A stretch of 7,618 nt of DNA, taken from Anaerolineae bacterium (GTDB taxonomy: Bacteria; Chloroflexota; Anaerolineae; CG2-30-64-16). Of this stretch, positions 5,853 to 7,618 are shown piece by piece. The translations under genes were made by a program, and so were the position numbers. The notes beneath the pieces were generated by a model that was given only the letters and a program-made list of their open reading frames with translations, had not been told where the DNA came from and did not search any database. The stretch covers positions 1 through 7,618 of the forward strand of contig JALOOE010000359.1 in assembly GCA_025454565.1 (NCBI GenBank), given 5' to 3'. How positions within the stretch are numbered: position 1 is the first letter of the stretch; each line of letters starts with the position of its first letter.

Positions 5853-6760
5853 GCACATCGCAATCTGAGAACGCGTCCGCCGCGGCCCGTGAGGCTGCCG
5901 TTCGTGAGACTGCCGCTCGTTGGAAGCTGCGACCGCTGGACACCCCCGCTGACATGGCCGCCGCCGAGGCGTTGAGCACGGTCGTCTGGCCGGGCACGGA
6001 GCTGGATGTGGCGCCGGGGCATTTGCTGCTGACGATCGCGCACAATGGCGGTCTGGTGGCAGGCGCGTTCGACGGCGACCGGCTGATCGGCTTCCTCTTC
6101 GGCTTTCTCGGCCTGGACGAGCGGTGGTATCCCGCGAAACTCAAGCAGTGCTCCCATCAATTGGGCGTCCATCCCGACTATCGCAGCGCGGGCGTCGGCT
6201 ATGCGCTCAAGCACTATCAGCGGCAGTTCGTCTGCGGGCAAGGCCTCGATCTCGTCACCTGGACGTACGATCCGCTGCTGAGCCGCAACGCGCAACTCAA
6301 CATCGCCAAGCTGGGGGCCGTCTGCAACACCTACCGGCGCAACGTCTACGGCGAGCTGCGCGATGGCCTGAACGCGGGCCTGCCCACCGATCGCTTCCTG
6401 GTGGACTGGTGGGTCGCCTCGGAGCGCGTCGAAACGCGCGTCCGGCGCACCGACAACCGGCAAGCAACCTTCGCCGGCCTTCTGGCCGCGGGCGCCCACA
6501 GCGTGAATCCGCCGGAGCCGGACGGCGCGGCGCGGCCGCCCTCGCCGGAAAGATTGGCTCTCCAGCCGGCCGGCACGCCCGTGCTGCTGGAGATCCCAGC
6601 GGACTTCCTGGCGCTCAAAGCCGCCGACCGCACGCTGGCGACTGCCTGGCGTCTGGGCACGCGCGCGGTCTTCGAGGCGCTCTTCGCCGCCGGTCTGGCC
6701 GTGACCGATTTCGTGTTCGAGCCGGCGCCCCTGCCGCGCGCCGCCTACATCCTGACTTAA
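5849..6760 (+). CDS. GNAT-superfamily N-acyltransferase of the COG3375-like type
   Basis: A 303-residue cytoplasmic enzyme that should transfer an acyl group from acyl-CoA to an amine. The acyl-CoA pyrophosphate motif (motif A) is clear: LGVHPDYRSAGVGYALKHYQ at 105-124, with RSAGVG matching R/QxxGxG/A. It follows beta strands GGLVAGAF and LIGFLFGFLGL. Beyond it lie TWTYDPLLSRNAQLNIAKLG (137-156), NVYGEL and LPTDRFLVDWWV (178-189), a signature I associate with long single-domain GNATs (COG3375). The C-terminal 100 residues are a further domain of unclear role with a proline-rich hinge (PPEPDGAARPPSPE). ATG 5849 is chosen for its ATGA overlap with the previous gene and the GGGGTGGGA upstream; a longer in-frame reading to 5798 would lie inside that gene. 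The next gene is OSBS/NSAR-like, which suggests succinyl-CoA:amino acid N-succinyltransferase activity, as in the Geobacillus racemase cluster. That is inference. Confidence 0.87.
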   Translation: MSTSQSENASAAAREAAVRETAARWKLRPLDTPADMAAAEALSTVVWPGTELDVAPGHLLLTIAHNGGLVAGAFDGDRLIGFLFGFLGLDERWYPAKLKQCSHQLGVHPDYRSAGVGYALKHYQRQFVCGQGLDLVTWTYDPLLSRNAQLNIAKLGAVCNTYRRNVYGELRDGLNAGLPTDRFLVDWWVASERVETRVRRTDNRQATFAGLLAAGAHSVNPPEPDGAARPPSPERLALQPAGTPVLLEIPADFLALKAADRTLATAWRLGTRAVFEALFAAGLAVTDFVFEPAPLPRAAYILT

Positions 6761-6762
6761 GG

Positions 6763-6897
6763 AACCACAGAGACACGGAGAGCACGGAGACCACTGAAAG
6801 CTGGATACTGGAAGCTGGATGTTGGCGGCTGCAAACTGACTCCTGCCCCCTGATTCCTGATCCCTGGTCTCTCCGTGTCCTCTGTGCCTCCGTGGTT
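6763..6897. mobile_element. 135-bp symmetrical repeat element: CAC(A/G)GAG arms around eleven phased YTGNNNN heptamers
   Basis: It fills the 154-base gap between the GNAT stop and the enolase-superfamily start. The left arm (6763-6792) has three CAC(A/G)GAG cores at 6766, 6774 and 6783 (spacing 8, 9). The right arm (6866-6897) has the same three cores on the other strand, ending at 6877, 6886 and 6894 (spacing 9, 8). Arms begin and end with AACCAC/GTGGTT. Between them, 6794-6870 divides without a break into eleven 7-base units, each starting CTG (one TTG): for example CTGGATA, CTGGAAG, CTGGATG, CTGATTC, CTGATCC. It has no coding capacity. Arms of this kind recur in environmental bacterial genomes. 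A long imperfect hairpin in RNA is possible and could weaken or tune expression of the downstream gene. Confidence 0.8.
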
Positions 6898-6914
6898 TGA
6901 TTGCGAGACCCGCC

Positions 6915-7618
6915 ATGCTCATCGACCGTATCACCCTACACCACCTGCGGATGCCGCTGCGCAGCCCGTTCGAGACCTCGTTCGGCCGCGTCGCCGAGCG
7001 CGAGTGCATCCTGCTCGCCGTACGCTCTGAGGGGCTGATCGGCTACGGCGAGTGCGTGGCAGACCGCGATCCCGGCTACGCCTACGAGACGTCGGGCACG
7101 GCGCGGCATGTCCTGGCTGATTTCCTGGCCCCGGCAATCCTGGGCCAGGATGTGGCCGGGCCGGCCGATTTCCAGCGCCGCGCCGAGCGCGTGCGCGGCC
7201 ATCCGATGGCGAAAGCCGGGCTGGAGCTGGCGCTCTGGGATTTGCAGGGCCAGCGCGAGGGCCGCTCGCTGCGCGATCTGCTCGGCGGCAGGCGCACGGA
7301 CCTGCGTGAGCGCGTGGCTGTGGGCGTGTCGGTCGGCATCCAGGCCGCGCCCGATGCGTTGGTGCGCACGGTGGACGGCTACCTGGCGCAGGGCTATCGC
7401 CGCATCAAGATCAAGATCAAGCCCGGCCGCGATGTAGCCGACGCGCAGGCGGTCCGCCGCGCCCATCCGGCGCTCCGGCTCCAGGTCGATGCGAATTCGG
7501 CGTACACGCTCGACACGGTGCCGGCGCTGCGGCCGCTCGACGATCTGGACCTGCTGCTGATCGAACAACCGCTGTCGGAGGACGATCTCTGGGATCATCG
7601 GCTGCTCCAGGCGCAGTT
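6915..7618 (+). CDS. menC: Enolase-superfamily o-succinylbenzoate synthase / N-succinylamino acid racemase (5' part; runs off the window)
   Basis: The first 234 residues are present; the frame is open to the window end. The N-terminal capping domain starts MLIDRITLHHLRMPLRSPFE, with TSFGRVAERE and GYGECVAD typical of MenC/NSAR. The barrel domain shows AKAGLELALWDLQG (99-112), the K-x-K acid/base motif in YRRIKIKIKPG (Lys165 and Lys167 by alignment; Lys169 takes the place of a glutamate common in NSAR), the first metal ligand Asp192 in VDANSAY, and the second, Glu217, in IEQPLSEDDL. The third ligand and the second catalytic lysine lie beyond the window. OSBS makes o-succinylbenzoate for menaquinone; NSAR racemises N-succinylamino acids, and many members do both. 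The GNAT neighbour favours NSAR use. ATG 6915 has only a weak GAGA upstream, and the repeat element ends 17 bases before it, so its translation may be limited. The catalytic K-x-K is encoded by three tandem ATCAAG units (7404-7421). Confidence 0.9.
   Translation, partial: MLIDRITLHHLRMPLRSPFETSFGRVAERECILLAVRSEGLIGYGECVADRDPGYAYETSGTARHVLADFLAPAILGQDVAGPADFQRRAERVRGHPMAKAGLELALWDLQGQREGRSLRDLLGGRRTDLRERVAVGVSVGIQAAPDALVRTVDGYLAQGYRRIKIKIKPGRDVADAQAVRRAHPALRLQVDANSAYTLDTVPALRPLDDLDLLLIEQPLSEDDLWDHRLLQAQ

Noticed and set aside
5807..7009. 400-codon minus-strand open frame opposite the GNAT gene
   Set aside because: It crosses the GNAT gene, the repeat element and the start of the OSBS/NSAR gene and has no recognisable domain; both plus-strand genes have clear motifs.

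Overview
This GC-rich window looks like chromosomal DNA from a free-living bacterium. The best guess is Chloroflexota, because compact metabolic genes are separated by short gaps filled with heptamer arrays and small inverted-repeat elements. That is an inference from style and protein flavour; no marker gene is present. I see no rRNA, tRNA, CRISPR array, phage gene or transposase.

Left and centre (about 16-5271) all read on the minus strand. In transcription order: a lipoprotein of the sulfite-oxidase/molybdopterin type, broken by a frameshift and an apparent small deletion (5271-4646); an APH-like phosphotransferase (4617-3691); a type I (AnsA-type) L-asparaginase (3466-2441); a uroporphyrinogen-decarboxylase-family protein (2303-1299); a RidA-family deaminase joined to it by a 4-base ATGA overlap (1302-925); and a short-chain dehydrogenase/reductase (884-16). 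The reductase is intact except for one missing base in its nucleotide-binding motif. Every sizeable gap from 3690 down to 885 holds repeats: a duplicated heptamer block (3519-3661), a 105-bp element with perfect 18-bp inverted ends (2340-2444), and a four-copy heptamer (887-914).

Right (5403-7618) reads on the plus strand: a small protein with a GreA/GreB C-terminal-like domain (5403-5852), a GNAT-superfamily acyltransferase overlapping it by ATGA (5849-6760), a 135-bp symmetrical repeat element (6763-6897), and the start of an enolase-superfamily gene of the o-succinylbenzoate synthase / N-succinylamino acid racemase type (6915 to the window end). The two blocks diverge from a 131-bp gap holding back-to-back candidate promoters.

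The most interesting functional idea is the GNAT plus OSBS/NSAR pair. In Geobacillus a comparable pair belongs to a D- to L-amino acid conversion route through N-succinyl intermediates. The third enzyme, a desuccinylase, would have to lie outside the window. The most striking sequence structure is the 6763-6897 element: two arms with three CAC(A/G)GAG cores each, in mirror-image spacing, around eleven strictly phased heptamers of the form YTGNNNN. I did not find a clearly new defence or mobile system.
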